DNA from: Clitopilus passeckerianus
Taxonomy: Eukaryota; Basidiomycota; Agaricomycetes; Agaricales; Entolomataceae
Length of the DNA: 64,000 bases
Direction of reading: 5' to 3'
NCBI GenBank assembly: GCA_944990035.1
Contig: CALYLX010000128.1
Span: forward strand, 868,001-932,000
Made by a program: the position numbers and the translations under genes. The notes beneath the pieces are model-generated. The model ran no database searches and was not told the DNA's origin. It saw only the letters and a program-made list of their open reading frames with translations. Below are positions 22,528-35,065 of the stretch, piece after piece. Position 1 is the first letter of the stretch; the number at the start of each line of letters is the position of its first letter.

Positions 22528-24686
22528 TCAAGCGGATGGGCCAGGAGCTGGTGAAGGCGCGTTAGATCCTCCCCCATCTTGGAACCGTTTCCTGAGAACA
22601 AGCACGCCATCCTTCAACTGAGCAACCTCTCTGACTAACTTGGAGAACTCGTTCTTCTTTTCCGCATCCGTCAGGTATTGTGTGAAGTGATGGATACAAT
22701 CCCTCGTGCTGGCGTTTGGTGCGTTGCGCAACCAGTCGATCAGCAGTGACCTCAATTGCTCAGGGGGCAGTGCCACGCCGGGATTGGAACCCTGTGCCTG
22801 GGCCTTCCGTTTCTTTGGTTTGGGTGCCGTTCCATTTCCATGCGATGAAGCTGCGCCGTTCGAAAGGTCGTCAGTGGCCTTTCGCTTGTTGGCCTTTTGG
22901 TCAACGGGGCTTCCAGCACGGCTGGCAGTATTCGCGCCTGGGCTGGTAGCGCGACTGCCTGCAACTGGGCTCGTTGGTCGGCTGCCTAGGGGACTGTTAC
23001 TTCGACTGATGTTTCCAGAGAGCGGTTTGGGAGGCTTCGGACTCGTAGCCCGCTTAGCGACAATTGAATGCCCCCCACCGATAACTGGGGAACCAGACGG
23101 CGAAGTCGGTTGAGCATTTGAGGTGGGCGGATTTGTACGTGACGCCTGGTTGTTTGATGGCGCCAGTGAGCTGGCTCGTGAGTTGACTTGTTGGGGTTGT
23201 TGCTGAACGGCAGGTTCTTGTGGGTTTACCACAGGCTCTTCTTCCTCTTCTTCTTCAGCCTTTGAATAGTCCCATTAGAACATGTGACAAAATAGAGTGA
23301 GAAAAGAACACACAGAGCTTGCGTATGGATTTTCCTCATCATCACTCTCGTAAGCCTCGTTACCTTCGATCTGTCGGATTAACTTCTGCATGGCCTTGGT
23401 CTGTTTGTTCTTTGCAGGCTTTTCCTCGTCATCGGATGGCGCATCAACACCAGTGTCGTGCTGTTTGTTGGCGGCCTTGTACTCGCGCTTGATTCGCTCC
23501 TGTACGGGTGGTCATTAATTGAGAACCACAATGATCGGAGAAGCAGACAAACTTCAATCTCCTTGGCCTCCTCGTCCTTATCGTCAACTTCCATCTGTTC
23601 TTCGTCATCTGCAAAGTCTTCCTCGAAAACCTGCTCGTCCATGTCTCCCTCTTCGCCCATGTCCCGCCCACGGCGTCCTCCATCCTCGTCGTCAAACAGA
23701 TCAGCTCCACTGTCGACTGCCTTCAGCTTTCGACCGCCTGGGCCTAAGCTCTGACCAGAAGAGTACACCAAGGAGCTGCCGCCAGAGACCGTGCGACCTT
23801 CAGCCTCTGCCTTGAACATAGCAGCAGTAGCAGCGGATGGGCCTTTGCCATTGCGGCTTGCAAGCCAGGCTTGTGGATCGCGCTTTTGGCTGAGGTTATA
23901 CTATTTCAATCTGTTAGTGCAATCCCGGATAGAAGCAGATGAGTAACGTACAAGGGACTCTACGTCAGCCGTGCTGGTTGGTAGATCGTGCTTCAACTTC
24001 TTCTGAAACTTGTACCATCTGTGTGCGGGTACAAATTTGAAGACATCATTTGCAGCAGGCATGAAGAATGCGTGGGTTTCCGACTTCGAAACGTCCTCCA
24101 TCTGTCCGATCCAGAGTTCGCTGTGTGGTGAGGGTGACGAATCCTCCATAACCCAAGGGTATCTCTCTTCCCGCCTAAGCTGCCTGACCTCCTCTGGAAC
24201 AACAAAGACCTGTTTCGTCTTCTTCTGGAATCGCTTCTTTGCGTTTGCGTTAGGGCCTTTGCCCCTGTTGTTATTGCCTGATGTAGGATGTATAGGTTTC
24301 CCTTCCGCGTCCACCATGACCATCTTTCCGTCAATCCCAATGACCGGCTTTCCGTCGGGCCCAAGCATAGGGGCTACAGCAAGAGGTCCATCTTCTGCAA
24401 TACCGTCGTCCCGCCTGAGTTCCTTTCGATTGAGTTTTATCGGCGGCGCCCAGCGTGAGATGTCGATAGGTTTCCTAGAGTCGAATTTCATGACATCGTA
24501 TTTCCAGCCATTAAGGGCAGACGACATCAGCTTGAACTCCTGATATGGCCCCTCAGGGAGCTTCAAGTCTCCTTCGTCATCCTCCACCTTGGGTTTGGGC
24601 CTTGGTGGGACTGGTTTACGCGGTGATGTAGATGGGGCGGGCTTTTCTTGTTTCTTGTTCTTCTTAGGGTGAAAAAGAAGAGACAT
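22528..24686 (-). CDS. TFG1: Transcription initiation factor TFIIF subunit alpha (Tfg1/RAP74)
   Basis: TFIIF alpha binds RNA polymerase II with TFIIF beta in the pre-initiation complex. The start is at 24686 (MSLLFHPKKNKKQEK). The N-terminal dimerisation region shows YQEFKLMSSALNGWKYDVMK and, after a low-complexity insertion, ERYPWVMEDSSPSPHSELWI and FKFVPAHRWYKFQKKLKH, typical RAP74 motifs. An intron after VESL restores YNLSQKRDPQAWLASRNGKG. Then come a long acidic region (DDEEQMEVDDKDEEAKEIEE), a Ser/Pro-rich linker, and a C-terminal winged helix (LRSLLIDWLRNAPNAS, FSKLVREVAQLKDGVLVLRK) that in the family contacts Fcp1. Three introns join in phase. Length is roughly 650-700 residues. The stop is at 22528. 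Confidence 0.93.
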
Positions 24687-25109
24687 ATCTGCTTTGGCGG
24701 CATGGTTGAGACGGCAATTAAGAGGTGTGATTATAGTCTAAGTTCTAGCGTGTTCTGAATGAAAATAGCAGATGCAATGAAGATAATAATGCAAGATACA
24801 CCGCCTGAACGTCGAATGAAGTTGGGCGGGCAAATCTACGACCAGCTATGGCGTAGTGGATGTTGAAGTTTCGGTGAAAGGCTGGTGTTGTTGGCGGCGC
24901 GAGGAATGGCGCGGGCAGCTTACATAAGCGGACTAGAGGCGCAACAAGACCGGGTGCACTGCGGTTAACTCTCGAATGCAGTCAATAATCAAGGCAGTTT
25001 CGTGTTTCCGCCATGGTAGTAATACGCGAATACATATGTCAAAGTCCAATCTGAAGACGTCCATATATGATACATATTCAACCTGGAGATCCCTGATACC
25101 TGAAAGAGA
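24687..25109. promoter_or_regulatory. TFG1 promoter region
   Basis: A 423-nt gap between the TFG1 start and the stop of the bHLH gene, both on the minus strand. It contains the TFG1 promoter and the bHLH 3' UTR; nothing else is seen. Confidence 0.4.
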
Positions 25110-26931
25110 TTATACGGGAGATGATTCGGTTCGACTTGAACCTCCATTTTGAGACGGGCTAGTGCCGGCATTTTCTGATGACTCCGAGCGAGAAAGAGGA
25201 GGGGCTGAAGGGCCGTTTGGAGTCATCGTGGCGGGATTTGCTGATCCTGGGAATGGGCCAGGGAGGTTCAAAGCATGTTGCATGAATGCGACAGCCTGAC
25301 GTTGAGGAGGTCCTGCAGAAGACTTGGTTGGCTGGAAAGGTATACCTTGGCGTATGGCGTCAAGTTCTTGACGCGTCAGATCTAGTTCTCTAGCCATCTC
25401 CTCATGGCTCTGTTTTAGCTGTGCGACGAAGTCGATAGCTGAGAAATTCGATCAGTGATGGCGTTTCGGCGAAAATACGACGCTCGTACCTTTACTCAAG
25501 ATCTCCCATTTACTTGCCTTCATCCCTCGGTCGGCGGGCAGTTGATCCCTGAGTTCGTCAAACAGATCTTTCATTTCCTTCCGTCGCTTCCTCTCTGCGA
25601 GCTTGTGGGATACTCGTAATTCGGGTGAACGAGAATATGGGGTGTTCCCTTTATCCTTGCCAGAAGGCAGCATCCCTGCTTCAGATTCGTCCATTTCATT
25701 CAAAGGACTGCCTGGGGTCTGACCAGAGTCTGCATTCGGCGTAGTGCGAGAGGGGGGTCGTGACCGAGCCCGAATGCCCTTCGAAGGAGCTGAGCTGAGG
25801 ATGTCCGGAACCGACATCCGTCGATTTGAAATGAGATTGAGTGGCGGCGTTGCATTAAGTGGTGCAATCTGATCAGGTGGCCTCAGAGACGAGCCACCCG
25901 TATCACTTTCAGACGGGATGGGTGAGGTTGAGTCAGGTGTGGAAGGATTATTGGCCGGCCATGCAAATGTTGCTATACCGAGTGGAAGCCGACTCTGCGC
26001 TCCATTGCCATTATCTGCGCTAGGGCCGGGCAAGGAGGGACTATGGCCAGGTTGGATGGGTGGTATTGGGTTGAAAAGGTTCGGAGTGGAACCCCGTCTA
26101 TCCTGTGACCACCCCGACCATTGGCCAAGAGCTGCTCTGGCATCGACAGAACTGCGGCGATCATTCAGCGTGAGCTGTGCAATCTTCTGAGTATCAACCG
26201 CAGATCCCCGCCGCTTTGGCGCTGGTACATCTGGGTCCACCTCCATCATGCTGGGAACACCCGGCCCTACTAACTGAGGGTCTATCTCTTCGCTGACTGT
26301 AGAGAATGCGAGTCGATCCGTTGACATTTTGCGTTTGGTGCCGATGGTCGGGGGAAAGTGTTCATGGGTGGCTGCGATGGAATGCCGCCGCATGCTGTAG
26401 TCGAACGACAGAGGTTCTCGAGGAGCACGTCTATCTTGGCCAAGTTGGTTTGGATTGCTACGTGAGCGAGGCGATATTTCACCCGGATTGGGAGGTCCTG
26501 TCTGTGTGGTTCAGAAAGTCATGTCAATAGGCGGCATTGGGCACTCGACCTTTATTCCGAGAACTTGAATCGGTTTCCAGCAATGGAGGTCGTGCTAGTG
26601 ATTTGTCAAGAGAAGGAGAGCGTAGAAGATTTTGTATTCGTGGACTGTTATCAGCCAAGTGAGCAGTAGCATCCCCAAACACGTAGGGTGATATTGGGTG
26701 GGGCAGAGGTAGATGCTTCGAGCTGAAGTCTTGGTGATTCTGATAGTTTGCGTGGCTTTTCATGCTCGAAGCAGCATGCAAAGATGGGTCTGTAACAGAA
26801 CCTCTTCTCTGACTCTGGAGAAACTGCAAGGGGGCCAAAGGCGGAGGAGAATGCCTTGTTGGTGGATCCTGGTGAGATGTTCCATTAGAGTGAGGCCTGG
26901 AAGAGCTAGCTGTTGTCGCGCTCAAACGCAT
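25110..26931 (-). CDS. bHLH transcription factor
   Basis: The start at 26931 opens a long Ser/Pro/Asn-rich, probably disordered N-terminal region of about 430 residues. A basic helix-loop-helix domain follows: basic region RVSHKLAERKRRKEM with the His-Glu-Arg pattern that contacts an E-box, helix 1 MKDLFDELRDQLPAD, loop RGMKAS, helix 2 KWEILSKAIDFVAQLKQS (an intron falls within it, after SK). A short helical extension (HEEMARELDLTRQELDAI) resembles a weak zipper. The C-terminus is again Ser/Pro-rich and ends SRTESSPV. The first intron (donor GTCGAG) joins RNKG to PPNPGEISPR. The family is certain; the target genes and the matching yeast factor are not. Downstream of it lies Elg1's divergent neighbourhood only by position, with no clear functional link. 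Confidence 0.9.
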
Positions 26932-27116
26932 GGTCGTCTAGTTTCTCGATACGAGCTCGTTATCAAGACTAGGGCTCTCTCACAAGCTGGAGGTAATGGT
27001 GGTCAAAAGACAGTCTTTGGAATTGAAACGAACGAATCTGCGGGTTCTGGTGAATGATCGACCAATTTGGACAATCGCGTGGTCACACCGAATCGAGTTA
27101 TATTGCCACCAAATAA

Positions 27117-30071
27117 CTACAACGTGCGACCGAACGCTGTAACACTCAGCGCCGCTCTCTGTTCCGGTCGAATGTCGATACTACGTTCATATCTACTGCG
27201 AGCACTATTTCGCGTACTTCTCCCAGGTTTCTCCTTCAATAGTTCTAGCTCTTCTTGCATGTCTTCGGCCGAGATGAGTTCACGAATGTAAGGCACGTAA
27301 TCTGCATAAACATCCGATCGCCTTGTCGTAAGCATCATCCAGGGAATTACATTTTCCAATGCTGTCGAGATGTGTTGCTGATAATCCATGCGAGCACGGA
27401 ACATTGCTGAAGTTCCAAATCGGTCGATCGAGTCGTCAATTGACGTCGAACCTGTCAAATACCCCTTCTCCAGAATACCACGTGAGAGGAGTAATGCAGT
27501 GCAGGCCATATCACCGTCTTCGTCTTGAAAACTGCCGAGTGGGAACCATGAATTGCCAGAGGAAAGTGCGTGTTGACAGTCCACTTCATCATCTGCCGAG
27601 GAACTGTTCCCGTGCACATTCAGGGTCTTGCGGAAGCGTATGTAACATATTAGCTTTCGTACATCTCCATGTGATCTCTTAATCACTGACCTCTGATGCC
27701 TCCAACCTATTAGGAAGCAGATAGCTGTCCGTAAAAGATATTAAATCCGCATGATTCGCTGCTAGGTTGCGTGCAGACGTGGTGTGCAGTGTGGCGTGAA
27801 CAGAATGCTCGTGGTCTTGAGACACAATCGTCTGACTTGGTTCCAGGTTCGCCCAGCTCCGGTTAAATGTGGTGTCTAAAACGTCCGTCTGCGGAAGTAA
27901 GATGTCGAAGGACTGAGTTTTAGGATACAGGGTTGAACATTGGAGTTGAAGGTGATAGATTGTTCTTCGAAGATCTGGATATGGGATAATTCCCGGGGAG
28001 TTAGATGGGGAGGAAGTTGGCCAAATCGGTGGGGGTGACTCGTAAAGTTGCCGTAAGCTTTCAATGTCAATATTGTACCCTTCCGAGGTACAAGCGCTGC
28101 GCAGATACGATGCGGCTTCTGGGGTAGCACAAGGTTTGAAAGTTAAGGTAGTCTGGAGCGGCAAATCTTCTGTAGGGACGGAAGAAATATCTACGTTGAG
28201 AGAAGTGAAGCCAATTAGCTGGGTTTTGAGCCGTGGATCGTGAGAGAGCAGCGTACCATTGCAAGTGCATATCACTGGGCGTCTGCAGCTTTTGATAAAC
28301 TCGATCACAGAAGGCCAGAAACCAGTATCGTCCTTGAAGAGAATATCGACCTCTTCTAGTAAGACCAGTGATTGTCGCGCGTTAGGTGCGGGCTCTGCTT
28401 CTGGCAGGGTGATGGTAGATGTGTCTCCGAGGTTTTTTCCGGGGACGACCTCCGCTCCGAAGCCTGATTTCTCCCAAAGAACCCCACGGAAGAGTTACTC
28501 AGTTTCCCCGTTCCGCTGGATTTGCTCTTCACATGGTGATTCTTGCCAACCTCACCTACCAAACTTTCGATGCCCGCACCATTCCTTCTACCGATCCCTG
28601 GATAAACCTCGAACACTTCCCATCCTAATTCTTCGGCACAAGCATACACAGTTGCAGTCTTTCCGACTCCCGACAGGCCGACCAGGAGTATTGTATTGGT
28701 GAGAGAATCAAATGCTCTGGCTTTGAATTCCAGTCTTTCACCAACGGAATCTGGAATGGCTGGTGGCGGATCGGTGCTGGCAACCGGCTCTGCCGCAGGT
28801 GGGACAAAATCTGACCCATCGTATGCCTCCGAGTCCAGAATTGGGTCATCAGAGTAGTACTCATCATCTACAATCCAATCATCCTCATCGTCCCACTCTG
28901 TCCGTCGCTTCTTTTTCTTCTTCTCCACCGCGCGAATGACTCTGGGCCGTTTCTTGCTTGCTTGCTCCGTTTTCTTAATTTCTTTAGCTCCCGATGACGT
29001 CCTGGTCCCGATATTCTGAGTCATGGCACAACCCGATTCAAATTGTAGTTCCAACGCATGCAGCCAATCTCGGAGATAGATCGCATTCTCTCGATTACCC
29101 AGAACTTGTTCAGCACGCGTTGGACGCCACTTTTCTGTCCAGAGTTTCTGTGAGGGTGTTGTGACTTCGGAAACATCAGAAATTTGGGAGATAGGACATC
29201 GTTGGATGGTCGGAGAAACCTGTCGAGATATCTTCTCGTTCCATGCTGAAGGCGAAACAACGTGAGCAAGATCGGGGAGTGGGCTGAAGGCCGTCTCGTC
29301 ATGTCGACTTTCCCGGATGATTCGGGTGCCGTTGGAGGCATTCGGGGCCGTGTGGAACACATTCTGAGCCCCTCGAACATGCTGAGATTCCGCGGTTGGA
29401 AACGGTGCATCGTATGAGCGTTTCGAGAAGGCACCAGTGGGCTTCAACACCTGTGCTTCAACCTTGGTCTTGGCAGTCCTAGGAGCGAAGAAAGGATTGA
29501 TGGGTGGGCGGACAGAGGTTTCGTGTGATTTGGTTTTCTCTGGGGATCCGGTGATTACGATGGGATCATGGACGCTTCCCTGGGAGTTTGGTAAAGGGGG
29601 AGGTCGTTCCTCGATTGGAGAGTCTTCAATCACTACCACAGTACTGCTCTCAACCAGAGATGGGACTGTAACTTCAGGAACATCGACAGCGGAGAACGCC
29701 TGTAAAGCTGGATCCGGAGTGGGCTCTAAGCTAGCTGTGTGACACAAAAGGCAGATTTATGAGTCTACACTAGAGTGGAAGCTAGATGCTACTCACTCAG
29801 CCTGAGGTATTCCGTAACCCTTTCAGTAGAAACGGTCTCAACAAAAGGTATGTTGGTTGACTCAGAGGTGGCCCCAGGAAGAGTGGAAGCTTCTGCTGGC
29901 AAGCTGGTGGTTGGGTTTCGCTTCAAGAAAGAATCAAATAGACTAGTTTGACGATTGTCATCCTAAGACAGCATCTGAGTGTGTTCAACAGTGCTGTATG
30001 CCAGAACCTACTGGTTTGGGTTTAGCCTTGGACTTCCGTGGTGCCGAAGCTTTCGTCGACGAACTGGCCAT
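27117..30071 (-). CDS. ELG1: Elg1/ATAD5-type clamp unloader, RFC-like AAA protein
   Basis: Elg1 replaces Rfc1 in an RFC-like complex that removes PCNA from DNA after replication. The start at 30071 (MASSSTKASAPRKSKAKPKP) is followed, after an intron, by QTSLFDSFLKRNP, a degenerate PCNA-interacting motif. The disordered N-terminal half precedes LWTEKWRPTRAEQVLGN, the RFC-type entry motif. The AAA core has Walker A (LLVGLSGVGKTATVYACAEE), the Elg1-type VYPGIGRRNGAGIESLVGE, and Walker B as SLVLLEEVDILF. Then PVICTCN and, after an intron, DISSVPTEDLPLQTTLTF. An acidic/Lys-rich insertion (KKKKKRRTEWDDEDDW) sits before Walker A. The C-terminal collar region ends AFGRTL at 27117. One junction near 28440-28480 needs an unusually short intron (35 or 43 nt) to keep the frame. 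Confidence 0.92.
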
Positions 30072-30307
30072 GTTTATGATTGCTGCACGGTATCCAAGAA
30101 GAGACGTATACTCCCTATATTATTTTAGTGTTTTGACGCGTCTTACGAAGAAAGTAGGTAGGACATCTGTCACAGATGGTGGTCAACAACTTCAAGTCAA
30201 CGCGTCTGGTAAGCGCGACCATGCCACGGTTCCGGCGCCGCGTGCACCGTGACGCAACCTGGCCCAATGATTTCTCAAATCAGATCTTGACCTTACACCA
30301 CTGTGCA
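30072..30307. promoter_or_regulatory. Divergent promoter ELG1 / JMJD7-like gene
   Basis: A 236-nt gap between two outward start codons. It carries an ACGCGT motif at about 30198 (AACGCGTC), the hexamer bound by MBF-type cell-cycle factors in fungi, and another near 30135 as GACGCGTC. This fits S-phase control of Elg1 but is an inference from two short matches. Confidence 0.4.
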
Positions 30308-31670
<1,363 letters not shown>

Positions 31671-31795
31671 ATTTATGTAGAATTTCTACCATACATGGCA
31701 TACGACCTTCCCAATACGGCAAACTGAGATTTACTTGTCACGCACTGTCACACTTCCTGTACCATTATCCTCAACCTCGACTCGACCTCAAAAAA

Positions 31796-32523
31796 ATGGC
31801 TAAGGACAAATCTGAGAAAAAGGACAAGAAGAGAAAGCAGCCTGAAGATGCTGTAGAAGACGTTGAGATGGCAGATGCAGAGCAAAAGGTCCAAATATCG
31901 TGTTGAAATCGAGGATACCCGAACTAATTTTCTTGCAGTCTCCAAAGAAAGCAAAGAAGGAAAAGGAAGAGATTGCAGTCCCGGTTGAGGAACTTTCGCC
32001 GATAGCCAGGCCTTTGGCACAGAAGAAGCTAGTTAAGAAGCTGCACAAAACAATAAAAAAGGGTCCGTATTGCCTCCAAATTCGAGATAAATCCTATTTA
32101 TTGAGTGTATCATTTTTCTAGCCTCGAAAGCCAGGCAAGTGAAGCGTGGGTCAAGGAGGTTGTCAAGGGTATTAGGAAGGGCGAAAAGGGTGGTTGACCT
32201 ACTTGTGGACCGTCAGATATCATCAGACTAATAACACATTCAGGCTTTTGATTCTTGCTGCAGACATCTACCCAATGGACATTATCTCGCATCTGCCGGT
32301 TCTCAGCGAGGAGGCCAACATTCCCTATGTATTTGTATCATCAAAAGAAGAGCTAGGCCACGCTAGTTCGACCAAACGACCGACGAGTTGTGTTATGGTC
32401 TGTCCCGACTCAAAACGGAGCAAGAAGAAGGATGGGGATGATTCGGACGACAAGGAGTTGAAGGAACTGTACGAGGAGTGCTTCAAAGAGGTCGAAAAGC
32501 TAGATACCGCTGTTGTATTCTAA
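31796..32523 (+). CDS. NHP2: H/ACA ribonucleoprotein subunit Nhp2 (L7Ae family)
   Basis: Nhp2 binds H/ACA guide RNA with Cbf5, Gar1 and Nop10 for pseudouridylation of rRNA. The start at 31796 opens a Lys-rich segment (MAKDKSEKKDKKRKQPED). The L7Ae/L30e fold shows SPIARPLAQKKLVKKLHKTI, KRGVKEVVKGIRKGEKGL, LILAADIYPMDIISHLPVLS, IPYVFVSSKEELGHASSTKR and PTSCVMVCPD, in that order. Three introns are short; one sits right before ASKARQVKRG and one between EKG and LLILAADIYP. A Lys/Asp-rich insertion precedes the C-terminal helix (ELYEECFKEVEKLD). The stop TAA is at 32521-32523. Length is near 200 residues, a little longer than yeast because of the N-terminal extension. Confidence 0.93.
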
Positions 32524-32686
32524 GCTTGTGCTGCTACCATCTTTGCTGCATAAATTTGCCAGAGTCTGTAATATAGCCGAATGGCCAATCACATATTTTT
32601 CACACGACACGACTGTTTCCACCACCAGCACCCATCGGACTCGACCTCGTTCCCTGTCTTTCTTGAAATTCTAATCTTCGCTCATA

Positions 32687-34436
32687 ATGGCACCAAAAGC
32701 TAAAGCTGCTGCTAACGGTAACGCTAACAAGGCAAAGGCACCCTCGACCAGTGGAACTGCAACCCCTGTCTCTTCGGTTGGTGGAAAGGACACGTCGGAT
32801 GCTTTGGCTGCCTTTGCTGGTGGAAAGCCCGACAAAAAAGCTTACGATGCTGAGCAAGAAACTTTGAAGAAGGATATCGAAGCTCTCCAGAAAAAGCTGG
32901 TCAGTACCTACCTAGCTGGGCTGACATTCGCCAGCTAACATGTCGATCTGTTTCAAGTTGGCTGTTAAGGAGAAGATCTCTCTAGCAACCAAGTCTTCAT
33001 CAGAGGGCGACAGGAGAAGCGTCCTGCGTGCTGAATTGGATGGCATTCGAGGCCAGCAGGCTACCAACAAAACCTCCAGGGGCAAGATATTGGATCAGGT
33101 GCAATCTCTTAAGGAATCCATTGACAAAAAGGTAAAGTCGATTATTTCTTCGTCTATACAATAATTTAGATTGCTGAATCTATTTCTAGGTCAAGGACCT
33201 CCAAGCATCAAAGTCGAAACTCCCCTTCAAGTCTGTTGCCGACGTCGATGCCCACATCAAGTACGAATCTTGTCCACGCCACCTACCTCATCTTCTCATA
33301 CTATCCACAGGAAACTGGACTCGCAGGTTGAATCAGGAACTTTGAAGCTTGCAGACGAAAAGCGCGCTCTACAGGACATCAGCTCCGCAAAGAAGAACCG
33401 ACGCATCGTCGAAGGCTTCCAGGCTTCACAAGCCAGCATTGACGAGGATCGCGCCAAGCTTGAAGAGCTCCGCAAGCAGCTCGACGATCCCGAAGCCAAA
33501 GCAATCTCTGATCGCTTCGAGGAGATCCGAAAAGAGCTTGACCAACTCAAGAAAGAAGGCGACGAGGCTTATGCTGGTCGCTCCAAGCTATTCGAGGAAC
33601 GTGACACTATCCAGGCCCAAGTTAACGAGCTTTACACCAAGAAACGCGAGTCGTCATCGAGGTACCGCGAGCACAATGACCGTTACTGGGCCAAGGTCAA
33701 CGAGGACCGAGCCAAGCGCGCCGAGAAGGCTCGTACAGAGCGAGCTGCTGAGGATGCTCGCAAAAAGACCGAGATAGCTGAGCGCATTCGCGAGGAAGCT
33801 CAAATCCCTGCCTTCCAGGCCCAGATCGAGGATTGTCAGACCTTGATCAACTACTTCTCTGGCGAAGGACCCGCACCTTCATCCGACACTCCTCTTGCAC
33901 CGAAGGCCGACATTGCTGGTGTCGACAAACTCGAGCTCAGGCAAGTGGAGGCTATTCCTGAGGGAACGGTTCTCCGAAAGAAGAAGGGTGAAGACGAGGA
34001 CAACTACTTCGTTGGTGGCAAAGGCAAGAAGGGAAAGAAGGGAGGAGCCAAGACCGCAGACTCCAACGGTTCAGCGCCTCCCAGTACGACCAAGAGCAAC
34101 ATCCCTTACGGCACCCTCACCGCCCTTCTCTCCCTCTCCATTCCTCCCCCGGCATCTCCTGAGGAGCATGCACGCGTTGTTGAGGACCTAAGGACCAAGA
34201 AGACTTGGTACGAGGCAAACCAGCAGCGCACCACTGCTGAGAACATCGCTAAGGCCGAGGAAAAGATCAAGTCAATGTTAGGAGCGGAGAAGGATGCTTC
34301 GAAGCTCGAGACAGAAAAGCCTGCCGAGCCCCAATCTACACCACAGGCTGGCCCAGCACCCGATGGTGCTGTTGCAGAGCCTACTGCCCTTGAGACCGTT
34401 GATGAGGCTCTGAAGGAGGAGGCCACACCCGCATGA
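32687..34436 (+). CDS. BFR1: Bfr1-like coiled-coil protein of polysome-associated mRNPs
   Basis: Bfr1 is an mRNP and polysome component linked to secretion and chromosome segregation. The start at 32687 gives an Ala/Lys/Gly-rich lead (MAPKAKAAANGNANKAKAPS). Nearly all of the rest is coiled coil: DAEQETLKKDIEALQKKL, SVLRAELDGIRGQQATNKTS, KLDSQVESGTLKLADEKRAL, KNRRIVEGFQASQASIDEDR and EERDTIQAQVNELYTKKRES. The NDRYWAKVNEDRAKRAEKAR and AQIEDCQTLINYF stretches are typical for Bfr1. A Lys/Gly-rich segment (VGGKGKKGKKGG) and an acidic/Pro-rich tail close it. Three introns near the start join in phase. Length is about 520 residues. The stop is at 34434-34436. Confidence 0.88.
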
Positions 34437-35065
34437 TAGTGTCGTCTGCGTCTCGCGTATCTAGGGAAGTCATTATGATACATTGATGAATTTAGTTTCT
34501 TTGCCATTTATGATCCCTGTGTGGTTGGACACACGTTGCCAGAAGCCCACGTCAATTTCACTTCGTGACTAGGATAGTGCCTAGAAGCTGATTGGTGCCA
34601 AGCCGTAGCTGAGCTTTCACCAATGAAATGGTGTCAGCAAGAGCGTGTGCTTATTCATTTAGCCCCAATGTCAGGAATTCGTGCAGCTCTTGTATTCTAT
34701 TTTCAGAATTACTTCACACGTTGAACATCAAGACAGAAGCAGAAAGCAAATGATCATCGATATGGATATATACTTTATCGACAGAAAGGGTTCCGAAAGG
34801 TCAAGAATTTATACAACATTAAAAGAGTGTCTTGAGTTAGCTGTAAATAGAAACGGAGGCGAGGGAGGACAGCGATACAGATGGGTGATACTGATATATA
34901 ATAACAACGACAGGAGCACTGACACGACGGTGAGACGGTTCCAAAACCAGCCAACATCAAAAACAAGGAGGGGGAATAAAGTAAGCAAAGTGATAGCCAA
35001 GACCCAGCGAGACACGAGAGAACAGAGCATTGAAGAAATAAAAAATTGTGAGACAGGATCATCAT
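34437..35065. other. Convergent 3' gap between BFR1 and RFX genes
   Basis: A 629-nt AT-rich stretch between convergent stop codons. Purine-rich plus-strand sequence near 34850-35050 stays open for a while but codes for nothing recognisable. It is probably mostly 3' UTR of the two genes. Confidence 0.4.
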
